The notes below the pieces were generated by a model. The model saw nothing but the letters and a program-made list of their open reading frames with translations, made no database searches and was not told the origin of the DNA. Both the position numbers and the translations under genes were made by a program. Of a stretch of 64,000 bases of DNA, positions 45,401 through 52,301 are shown piece after piece (position 1 is the stretch's first letter; each line of letters starts with the position of its first letter). Origin of the DNA: Arthrobacter sp. SLBN-100 (lineage in GTDB: Bacteria > Actinomycetota > Actinomycetes > Actinomycetales > Micrococcaceae); NCBI RefSeq assembly GCF_006715305.1, contig NZ_VFMY01000001.1, positions 310,001-374,000 on the forward strand, in the 5' to 3' direction.

Positions 45401-46364
45401 CGACCAAACACCGGCTGACTATACCGTCACTGCAAACGGCACCCTTGGAACAGGGATGCCCTCCCAGCCGGTGCGGTGTGCGGCCTTGCCGGGCACCGCG
45501 CGCGCAAGCCTCCAGCCGGCCCTGATAGGGCGGGGGACTGCTGCCCTGATCGCATCCTTCATAGACCGGTATGAGTTTAGGGAAGTAAAGGCCGCCGGGT
45601 TTGCGGGAGGCGATGACGCGAACCTTTATCTGCGCAACGAGGCCGATGCTGTGGCGGCCGCAACGGCTCTGGCAGAGGGATCGTTCCACATCACGGCCCG
45701 TCTCTCCGACGCTGCAACCACGGCAGGTGTGTGGCTGCGGGAAAACCTGGCAGGGCGTGCCCGCTACGTTTTCTTCGGACTCGACCACGGCTCTCTGGTG
45801 CTGCGCACACGCACGCTGGATACCCGCGAAGACTTCGGCGCAGGAAACCCTGGCGACGACGCCGGCGGAGGGCAGACGCGAAGCCCCTACACATGGGAGG
45901 TCCGCGGCCTGCCGGTTCCGCTCCGGCCATGGCTCCGCCTGCAGCGCGACGCTGAGGGCCACCAAATCACGGCACTTATTTCTGCTGATGGCAGGTTGTG
46001 GCAGCGGGTCGCCCAGGACATCGTGCCCATGGCGGAAATTGTGCACGCCGGCGTCTGTGTATCCGATGACGCCGTGTTTGAGGCGGTCGGCATCTCCTGC
46101 CTTCCGCGCGACATCCCGGTGCTGACAGCTGGCTATCGGGAATCGACCGTTCAGTTGACTTGGACCAAGCCCAAGGCGGTAACCGTTTTCGACCTCTACC
46201 TTGTTGACGAGGATGGCCTGTCACTGGCCGGCGAGAATTTGTGGCAGACCTCCGTTGTCCTGCCCGCACCCTCAAGACCTTGCAGGTACAAGGTCGTGGG
46301 AAAAGGGCCCGACGGCCGGACGGTCGGTAGCCGTGAGCTCCTGCTGGGAATCCCGAACGGCTGA
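42438..46364 (+). CDS. Large uncharacterised carbohydrate-active protein (1308 aa)
   Basis: No signal peptide, so probably cytoplasmic. Residues about 70-190 look like a beta-sandwich (RQNYLTVKFWGEDSSAYKTL) reminiscent of accessory domains in GH127-like enzymes. Residues about 230-760 are helix-rich with many aromatics and His/Glu (LEVHHSLFHHDGNAGYTEDY, PYGPHYYGLTLAG, YGESTNYFPCWFF), suggesting an alpha/alpha-toroid lyase or hydrolase. A beta-rich part follows (AAVTLPFEHDQDGVQDLV). The C-terminal third has FN3-like repeats (GKVGLSWKTVAGATSYTVAR and STVQLTWTKPKAVTVFDLYL) flanking a lectin-like sandwich. GAAAGGA precedes ATG 42438. Context (second ABC operon, operator site 2) points to depolymerising the imported oligosaccharide. 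I cannot name its family. Confidence 0.7.
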   Translation: MSSAIGLNAHAQDTGRAHPDYWQDFVDFGHEQSEAEHALNSEASSVIADGMDVEIPVLPTGADTTLIGHPREPGRIALPLQPAATRLADLRFTMKVDPLRQNYLTVKFWGEDSSAYKTLVLVNGEQAAYRTVGDYEPINVGTRGGLPGRFFHSTAALPLASTTGQQIVEITLRTYALSYRTLAGETGFEKATNISRRFFSAGTHTVAALPPSTLLAGPHSAAGKAWHPAYLKPQRAPLEQETAMVHGFRRWQKDHLNALEARTDRGEPLPISRYDDDLRFYAEALLMEWSLAKTKEHKRQGLRRIFATIDHYTREYYGNVLLLGTGGHQSDWGGYYAALGEALYVVENLIADQDAYGSEEFESFLAEPFSTGTTEGRTSLADAGWDGGPLTRKAAWERVLKANFDFARSRLSYIYNQVMYTYEGAWKAHEGLRVIGSTFYQGRERSHRIVREFLGTAPFLGEEVLIGPEGRELEVHHSLFHHDGNAGYTEDYVQIIMKGLAQSKLTDDGSQARRMPYGPHYYGLTLAGLTRENGYVGVYGESTNYFPCWFFRTLGHAGDEELNDDILKVALKNLHARGFTRYQGQTAAGHRAMFMQQVIDDRNSDYPGRPAYGTDEESGAALRYAALEEFMARNPDRYSAPEWEEYREYAREATGYAQQQLLDAQFFDSFQRRWLDRKLKYDLRIQETFHYLTGGREALLGSAGAGRILPHAHLDAFSSQELKELGVEAGWDNTSFAWVDIDNLLVSVRDGDNHLFANLLERNTGMSGASRAHLQYGSTEQLLHFQADVDMTTSYVAIRGITREEYRQKAQDEVIEGRPFALTGELLPVAAQPGVGEIRRDNFVEDNPYSAYPELATACLGEYFIAINTTRTSYGNRRAAAVTLPFEHDQDGVQDLVTGARLPVVNGQLMLEPLSAVVLKTGTWPCGTPMAPARVPAVIATPGQGKVGLSWKTVAGATSYTVARTGGHSEPEILAKGIPGTSAIFAADDQTPADYTVTANGTLGTGMPSQPVRCAALPGTARASLQPALIGRGTAALIASFIDRYEFREVKAAGFAGGDDANLYLRNEADAVAAATALAEGSFHITARLSDAATTAGVWLRENLAGRARYVFFGLDHGSLVLRTRTLDTREDFGAGNPGDDAGGGQTRSPYTWEVRGLPVPLRPWLRLQRDAEGHQITALISADGRLWQRVAQDIVPMAEIVHAGVCVSDDAVFEAVGISCLPRDIPVLTAGYRESTVQLTWTKPKAVTVFDLYLVDEDGLSLAGENLWQTSVVLPAPSRPCRYKVVGKGPDGRTVGSRELLLGIPNG

Positions 46365-46408
46365 GACTTGGGCGAACACCAAGGGACGTGATCTTCCTAG
46401 AATGCCGG

Positions 46409-46453
46409 AAGGCCGGTGGAGATGGCTGATAATGCCATTTCCACCGGCCTTTT
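46409..46453 (+). terminator. Terminator after the 1308-aa gene
   Basis: AAGGCCGGTGGA pairs with TCCACCGGCCTT, extended by a further ATGG/CCAT, then TTTTG. Position and T-run fit the plus-strand operon end. Confidence 0.7.
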
Positions 46454-46483
46454 GTGCGCCGTGCCAGCTTTCAGTTCTGAAGG

Positions 46484-46520
46484 TTAGCTGAGGCGGGCCT
46501 TCTCGGGCCGCCTCAGCTAA
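46484..46520. terminator. Perfect 13-bp hairpin between convergent genes
   Basis: TTAGCTGAGGCGG and CCGCCTCAGCTAA with an 11-base loop. It is placed to end transcription of the minus-strand heparinase-like gene. Confidence 0.65.
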
Positions 46521-46539
46521 TCCTTCCGCCTTCTTGGCC

Positions 46540-49500
46540 CTACGAGGCCTTCATGAGAATCAGAGCCTGATGAGCGCTGACGTTCACGGTGGTGCCGTTG
46601 ATGGAGCCGTTTTCTTCGGGGGTAGCGCTCGTCCAGGCTCCTGTCAGTCCGAGCTCGGTGCTAGCGGTGGCGTCCCCGCTGTTGAGGACAACCAGGGCGC
46701 GCTCTCCGTTGGAAGCGACAAGCTCGAACGCTTTGAGGGTCCCGGAGCCGGTCGCGCGTTCGATGGTCTCGATTGGCTTTGCGTCCTTCGCCCGTGGCTG
46801 CAGCAAGACCGTGTGGTCTGTTCCCGCGGGTTGGCCAAGCTGCAGCCACTGCTGGTTCTCCTGCGGCCAGTCACCGGAGACTTTGCCCTTGTCGAGGCCA
46901 ACCGAGGGCTGGGCCGATCCGAGGAGGTGAACATCCAGATCCACTCCCTGATAACCGTGGGCCGTGAGCAGACCGGGGGCCTGATCTACCGATGTGGTCA
47001 GCGTGTGCAGATTGAACCGGCTCGGTACGGAGGACTTGATGCGGTCCCAGACAAGGAATGCGCCGAAGCCACCCTTGAGCTGGATCATGTTGCGCTGGTA
47101 ATCACTAGCGCCCGGCGTGGCCCCACCGGTCTGGACCAGGTCGAGCTTGTCGGAGTAGTAGCGGACAGGAGTTTCCACAGACACGGCTGTGCCCTGCCAG
47201 GAACCGTCGGCTTGGAACTGGACAACGTTGTGGGCCGCGGCGCTGTTGAACCAGACGTTGTCACCGTTGAAGTAGCCTCCAACACCCGCGTCCAGGGCAA
47301 GCGGCACGGACTTGCCCCAGAGGGAGAAGCCGGTGCGGTCATCGTGGTTGTGGCCCAGCGTCCGGGGGGTGTTGGACATGATCAGGTAGTTCTCGTCGGC
47401 TGTTCCTACCTTGTCACGCAGGATGTCGTAACCGACGGTCTCCACTGCCGACGAGGACAGGGCCGGGTCTTTGGAGGGAAGGGCCGGGTCGGTGTTCAGC
47501 AGCGGCGGCAACGCCCATGGGTTGGCGCCGGTGTCGGCCATCGGTGACCCTGCCCGGTTCCAGGTCCACTGCATGGCGGCGGAAAGCTCTGGGTCGGAAT
47601 CCTTGTACAACGCGGCGTTCCAGCCGAGGATCCGGTAGGGCTTTTCGTTGTAGTCAGCGTCGCCGATGGCGGGCATCAGGACGGTTCCCGGCGCCTTGGT
47701 GTTGGTTGAATCGACGGGAGTCTGGATGTTCACGAGGAAGGAGAACATCTTCTTCAGCTTTGCGTCATTGACCAGGTCGGCCCCACCGGCCCGCTTGAGG
47801 GCCTGCGCAAACGGCACGAGCCTCACCAGCGGGGCGGCGTGGTAGCGGATGGTTTCGGGGAATGCCCCGTCTTCCCCGACGACTGTCTCCAGGGTCCATT
47901 CAACTTCGCCCTGGGCGTGGGCGCGGTACGTGGCCGATGAGGTCAGGTTCGGGAGGGCCATGCTGACGAGTCCGACGCCGATAGCCCGGTCAAGATTCCA
48001 GTTTGAGATCCTGCCTGCTTCGGTGGAGCGGTCGTAGTAGGTCAGGTTCATCTGGGTGTCCTGCATCCAGCCGAGCCGGTCGGTGAGCCAGGCGCGGTCG
48101 GTGGCGCTCATGGATTTGGAGTTGATGACAAGATCCAGGGCCTGGGCATAACCTCCCATGGCGCGGCCGAAGTGCACGGCCCCATAGCCGTCCTCACCGT
48201 TGGGCTTTCCACCCGTCGTAAGGGCGTAGTTCATACCCCAAATGGATTCACCAATGAGGTATTTGACTCCCAGGATCGCCTTTTGTGCTGCTTCTTCATT
48301 CCCTGTTACGAGGTACACGTTGGCGCTTGCCTGCGTTGCCTCAAACAGCGGGGAATCCCACCGGGTGTGTGTGTCCCAGTTGTAGGCAGGTGTCTTATAG
48401 GCTGCGCCGACTGGTGCCCCGGCGTCATTTGTGTATGAGACGCTCCATGTGAGGCCGGCACCTTCAATGAGTCCACGCTGGCTGATCGTTGCCCCAAGGG
48501 AATAGCGCGCCCCTGCTGTTGCCGGGAGGTCCTGGTTCAAGGTGACGGTGGCCTTGTCGGTGGGGGAAGCGCCGGTGTATTTGAGGGATGCGGCACCGGT
48601 TGCGGCCCATTCGCTGGTCTTGCTCACCTCAGCACCCGCCGTTGTCGCAGTCCAGGGGCTCACGCCTGAGCCGAAATCCTCGAAACTGTTGTCCGGAATT
48701 GTCACGGGCTGACCGTTGGCCAGGGAGGTGAGGGTGATGGCATCGACCATGGTCGAGCCTTTACCTTCGACGTCGAAGGACAGGCGCATCTTGGTGGCGC
48801 CGGCGGGGACCGTGTAGATGTTGCTTTGCCCCCGGTGTGGGTTGGCCAGGTACGCGGGGTCCTTTAGCTGTTCAACTGTCCATTTTTGGGACAGCGCGAG
48901 CTGGCGTTGGTACTCCTCGCCGACTACGCCTGTCTTGACGCGGTCCTGCAGAGCCTTGACCTCAGACTTTTCGAGCAGCAGTGACGGGCGGGCGGTTGTT
49001 GTGGCGTCCTGGTTGATGACGGTGCTGCGGATGAGGGAGATGTCGTCGAACCAGGCCTGGCCTTTGCCTGTGAGCCGAACGAATGCCCGTGCCTCGGTTG
49101 CTGCCGCGGGAGGGAAGCCCTGCAGGCCGCTGGCGTGCCATCCGGTAGCGCCGCTCACGGGTTGTGTCAGCTGTTCGCTCAGGGTGACGCCGTTGGCGTC
49201 CAGGTATTTCAGCCCGGCGGTGGCTGTGCCGTTGGCCAGGTCCGTCTTCACTCCGGCGGAGAAGTCGTAACCAGCAAGCCGTTCGATCGGGATGGGGGAG
49301 GACTCAAGAACGGATTGGTCGCCTTCCGATTTATTGATGAGAGTCAGGGAATTTTGCCCGGTTTGGGCTGTTCCGGAGTCCGTACCGGCTGTATTTCCCT
49401 CGGCAACGCCGGATACGGTGGTTTGCTTCGCGATGGTGATGTCATCAAACCACGCGGTCCCGCCGTTGTAGAGCCGGTAGTCGATTCGGACCGAGACGGC

Positions 49501-50562
49501 ACCTGCCGGTGCTGCCAAAACTGACTCAACATACGTCCAGTCCGAGGTGGACACACTGTTCTGGATGATTCTGTCACCGCCGACCGTTTGGCCGTTGGCG
49601 TTACGGAAAATCACCAAGGGCCGGATGTCACCCGGGGCTGCGTTTTGTCCTTTAATCCAAAATCCGAACTTGTAGGTGCCTGGAGAGATCGGGACATAGT
49701 TGACCTGCTGCCAGTCACCGATGCCGCCGGGGACGCCGTCAATGCGCAGTGATTTTGTGCCAGTGTGGGCAACCGCTTTGTCCCAGACCATCGTGGCTTT
49801 GGCTGCGGAGTAGTTAAACGTCTTCCAGTTTTCCGGGGTTGTTGTCCCTGATTCCGCTGACGGGTTCGGGACTGTAACAGGGGTCCATTGAACTGATGCC
49901 GGGGACCAGCCGGCGGGCGCCGTCTGGCCACTACCGGTAGCAGTTTCTGCGCCTCCATCAGGCACCAATTCCCGCCGCTGACGGACGTCGGGGGAGATGT
50001 CATCGACATCCACGGCCGCGGCTCCCAGAACGTGTATCGAGACCTGCACGTCCTCCGCGTCAGCTGGGGTGGCGGCTGTCAGGGACAGCTCGGACCAGGA
50101 CCCTGGCTTCATCCCGGTAGGGGCGGAAACCTGCTGGCCTACTTCGTCGCCATTCGCCGCTGTGAACCGGACCTGAAGTTCAACCCTTGGTGCCCCTTCC
50201 GCTGGCCGCACCAGCGCACGGTAGTAAACAACGTCAGATGACTTCTTCAGCTTAACGGCAGGGGAGCTGAGCACCGTCGCGTCAGTCTCAGAGACTGAGT
50301 TGATTCTGGCACCTGATTTTCCCGTACGTGCCGAAGTCGTGCCAGTAGAGGCCGTCCCCGGTCCGCTCTGGCTCCAGCCCTCGGGCAGGGACGGCTGCGT
50401 TCCCTCCTCGAAGGTTGCTCCTGGGAACGAAAAACCTTGCGAGGTGTCGGTTGAAGGTGCCTGAGGAAATGCTGCGGCTGCGCCCCCGGCAGTCGCAGTC
50501 GCGACAAGCAGGGAAAGTGCGAGGGCAGCCCCCACCGGGCGGCAAATTGCTGGGTCTTTCAA
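46540..50562 (-). CDS. Secreted heparinase II/III-like polysaccharide lyase with N-terminal carbohydrate-binding modules
   Basis: A 1340-aa exported protein. TTG 50562 follows GAAGGGG and gives a Sec signal peptide (VGAALALSLLVATATAGGAAA). Residues about 50-560 contain several jelly-roll carbohydrate-binding-like domains (WKTFNYSAAKATMVWDKAVA, AWFDDITIAKQ, AWFDDISLIRS). An alpha/alpha-toroid follows (EDGYGAVHFGRAMGGYAQAL, RISNWNLDRAIGVGLVSMAL), then the heparinase II/III C-terminal sandwich with MSNTPRTLGHNHDDRTGFSL, the His/Asp-rich catalytic or metal strand. It should cleave a uronic-acid polymer outside the cell. The operator TGATATCGATATCA lies 82 bp upstream. Confidence 0.85.
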   Translation of the reverse strand: MKDPAICRPVGAALALSLLVATATAGGAAAAFPQAPSTDTSQGFSFPGATFEEGTQPSLPEGWSQSGPGTASTGTTSARTGKSGARINSVSETDATVLSSPAVKLKKSSDVVYYRALVRPAEGAPRVELQVRFTAANGDEVGQQVSAPTGMKPGSWSELSLTAATPADAEDVQVSIHVLGAAAVDVDDISPDVRQRRELVPDGGAETATGSGQTAPAGWSPASVQWTPVTVPNPSAESGTTTPENWKTFNYSAAKATMVWDKAVAHTGTKSLRIDGVPGGIGDWQQVNYVPISPGTYKFGFWIKGQNAAPGDIRPLVIFRNANGQTVGGDRIIQNSVSTSDWTYVESVLAAPAGAVSVRIDYRLYNGGTAWFDDITIAKQTTVSGVAEGNTAGTDSGTAQTGQNSLTLINKSEGDQSVLESSPIPIERLAGYDFSAGVKTDLANGTATAGLKYLDANGVTLSEQLTQPVSGATGWHASGLQGFPPAAATEARAFVRLTGKGQAWFDDISLIRSTVINQDATTTARPSLLLEKSEVKALQDRVKTGVVGEEYQRQLALSQKWTVEQLKDPAYLANPHRGQSNIYTVPAGATKMRLSFDVEGKGSTMVDAITLTSLANGQPVTIPDNSFEDFGSGVSPWTATTAGAEVSKTSEWAATGAASLKYTGASPTDKATVTLNQDLPATAGARYSLGATISQRGLIEGAGLTWSVSYTNDAGAPVGAAYKTPAYNWDTHTRWDSPLFEATQASANVYLVTGNEEAAQKAILGVKYLIGESIWGMNYALTTGGKPNGEDGYGAVHFGRAMGGYAQALDLVINSKSMSATDRAWLTDRLGWMQDTQMNLTYYDRSTEAGRISNWNLDRAIGVGLVSMALPNLTSSATYRAHAQGEVEWTLETVVGEDGAFPETIRYHAAPLVRLVPFAQALKRAGGADLVNDAKLKKMFSFLVNIQTPVDSTNTKAPGTVLMPAIGDADYNEKPYRILGWNAALYKDSDPELSAAMQWTWNRAGSPMADTGANPWALPPLLNTDPALPSKDPALSSSAVETVGYDILRDKVGTADENYLIMSNTPRTLGHNHDDRTGFSLWGKSVPLALDAGVGGYFNGDNVWFNSAAAHNVVQFQADGSWQGTAVSVETPVRYYSDKLDLVQTGGATPGASDYQRNMIQLKGGFGAFLVWDRIKSSVPSRFNLHTLTTSVDQAPGLLTAHGYQGVDLDVHLLGSAQPSVGLDKGKVSGDWPQENQQWLQLGQPAGTDHTVLLQPRAKDAKPIETIERATGSGTLKAFELVASNGERALVVLNSGDATASTELGLTGAWTSATPEENGSINGTTVNVSAHQALILMKAS

Positions 50563-50643
50563 AGGTGAACCCCTTCGTTCGTCATATTCGAAGCAGTAAT
50601 TGGGCAGGGGCAAAGGCAGCAGCCAATACGAGACCTGTATCAC

Positions 50644-50657
50644 TGATATCGATATCA
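50644..50657. promoter_or_regulatory. LacI-type operator TGATATCGATATCA (site 3)
   Basis: Perfect palindrome identical to site 1, upstream of the minus-strand heparinase-like gene. Confidence 0.8.
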
Positions 50658-50697
50658 GACTAGGTGAACCGAGGGCTTCGCGCAATAGATCCTCGTT

Positions 50698-50716
50698 TGG
50701 TACTGGCTCGGTACCA
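50698..50716. promoter_or_regulatory. TA operator TGGTAC-N7-GTACCA, copy 2
   Basis: Same arms, spacer length and 7-base distance to the ATG as at 6842-6860, while the spacer bases differ. This points to selection on the arms. Confidence 0.7.
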
Positions 50717-50723
50717 TGAGGTC

Positions 50724-50930
50724 ATGGCTATGAATCTGCGTGTCCCCGAGGATCTGGATCGTCGTTTGGACAAGCTCGCGGCCGAGGAACACACCTCGAA
50801 ATCGGCGTTGCTGCTCCAAGGTGCAGAGCTTGTACTGCAGCGACACCGTCGAAGTCGCGAGATCGGCGAAGGACTGGATTTCGTAATGAGCCATGATGCT
50901 GAGCTCTTGACGCGCCTTGAGGATGCGTGA
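50724..50930 (+). CDS. Ribbon-helix-helix antitoxin (orphaned copy)
   Basis: A 68-aa protein nearly identical to the antitoxin at 6868 (MAMNLRVPEDLDRRLDKLA start, HDAELLTRLEDA end). Its toxin gene overlaps at GTG 50927 but is truncated, so the antitoxin is intact and orphaned. It could still repress both TGGTAC-N7-GTACCA operators or neutralise the Doc encoded at 7071. It sits only 67 bp from the sugar-locus operator site 3. Confidence 0.83.
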   Translation: MAMNLRVPEDLDRRLDKLAAEEHTSKSALLLQGAELVLQRHRRSREIGEGLDFVMSHDAELLTRLEDA

Positions 50931-51082
50931 CCGCGTACCTTGAAGTTGAAGACGCGTTGCAGGTCGTTGACCGGTATGGGTTCCATGTTCGCGATATCGG
51001 ACTTCTGGCCTCGGCCTTGGCCCGTCCGGCAACGAGAGTTATGGTACAAACGGCGCCTAGGACTGATGGGTTACATGGGTGA
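50927..51082 (+). pseudogene. 3'-truncated Doc toxin remnant, copy 3
   Basis: From GTG 50927 the frame matches Doc through LLASALARPATRVM (about 38 codons). Homology ends abruptly near 51045, and 13 unrelated codons lead to a stop. The active-site loop is missing. Loss coincides with the entry into IS-derived sequence. Confidence 0.8.
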
Positions 51083-51714
51083 TTCCTGAGTAAGTGTGAC
51101 CTAATGCTGCTTCCGGTGCTGGTACGCACAATGCTGATGAAGTCACTTTCACAGTCGCGGATCCTGGACGTGCAGCCTCACCGGTGGTCTGGCGGGTCAC
51201 GTTTAGAGCGCCGTTGAAAAAGGTGGTTCCTCCTCCCCGGCAGGCTTTCGCGCTATGTCTTAGCAGTTTTCGATTCCTCCCATCACGACATATTGAAGAC
51301 TGGATTCCGGGCGACGCTACGACAGCCCCATCGCCTTGGTCAAAAACTGGCTGGCATGGCCATACGTATCATTCGCTGTGGTTCCAGCCTGGCCATTAAC
51401 GACTTGTAGAGTGGCGGATTTGCATCGGCGGCGTCCCGGGTGTGATTTTCTGCACCGCGAAGTAGGTGCGGTACGTGGCCTTGAGATGGGGCTCCAGTTC
51501 GCCCGGCCGGGTCGGCCAACGAAACAAGTTCTTGGTGTTCGGGCACATCACGCGTCTGCCCGCCAACGCGGCAGATGCGCGCGAGCCCGATGGCCCGGCC
51601 GCGTCTCCGGTTGGCGATCGCCTGGTCCAGGTACCCACCGTAGGACTTATCCGATACGAGAAACGGCTCATCTCCGATGGTGCTGTCGATCAGGCCCGAC
51701 AGAGCGTCCAGCAC
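51083..51714. other. Rearranged interval with no assignable gene
   Basis: Between the truncated Doc and the IS3 remnant. A minus-strand frame around 51400-51720 (for example DSTIGDEPFLVSDKSYGGYL) has some coding character but overlaps a plus-strand frame, and I cannot place either in a family. It is probably debris from several insertions. Confidence 0.4.
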
Positions 51715-52195
51715 GCCGACGGTGTTCCCGTGGTAGTGACCTGCAGGGTGTTGAAGTTCAGCAAGCAAGGCTATTACCGGTGGAAGGCCAGTCCGGTGAC
51801 CGAACGGGACTGGATCGATGCGCACCTCGTCAATGCCGCCCGGGACATCCATGCCGAGGACCCTGCGTTCGGGTACCGGTTCATCGCCGACGAACTCCCC
51901 GGGAAGGGCATCACGTCGGGTGAAAACAGGGTCCAGCGCCTGTGCGGGGACCACGCCATCTGGCCGGTGTTCTCGAAGAAGCCGGTCCTGAACCGCAGAC
52001 CTGCACCGCCGGTCCACGATGACCTGGTGGAGTGGGAATTCAACGCCGCGGCGCCGAACGCGCTGTGGCTGACGGGCATTACCGAGCACCCGGCTGCCGA
52101 GGGGAAGCTCTACCTCTGCGCTGTTAAGGAGGTCTATTCCGGAAGGATTGTCGGGTACTCGATGGACTCCCGGATGAAGTCCTCGCTTGCCGTCC
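51715..52195 (+). pseudogene. IS3-family transposase OrfB remnant
   Basis: Reads VTCRVLKFSKQGYYRWKASP, then AARDIHAEDPAFGYRFIADE, PNALWLTGITEHPAAEGKLY and VKEVYSGRIVGYSMDSRMKS, the conserved OrfB/IntB segment with the first Asp of the DDE triad region altered (LTGITEH where LTDITEH is usual). The frame then diverges after SLAV, so the HSDRGSQ segment and the catalytic Glu are missing. OrfA is absent. Inactive. Confidence 0.8.
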
Positions 52196-52301
52196 GGGGG
52201 TCACCGCGGGGGGTGGGAAGCCGCCCGCTGACGGTCGCTGGAGCTCTATGGGCGGATAAGACGTGAGGGCTGCTGGCTGCCCCGGCTGCTTCCCGTCCGG
52301 A

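Noticed and set aside
46534..47547. Long plus-strand open frame opposite the heparinase-like gene
   Set aside because: It is the antisense shadow of a well-supported minus-strand gene and shows no protein-family pattern. The other long antisense frames (for example 32546-33877, 39985-41211, 44442-46046) were dropped for the same reason.
3387..51045. Doc copies 1 and 3 as two halves of one module split by insertion of the intervening DNA
   Set aside because: The two fragments overlap by about 85 bp of homologous sequence with several differences, so they come from separate copies.
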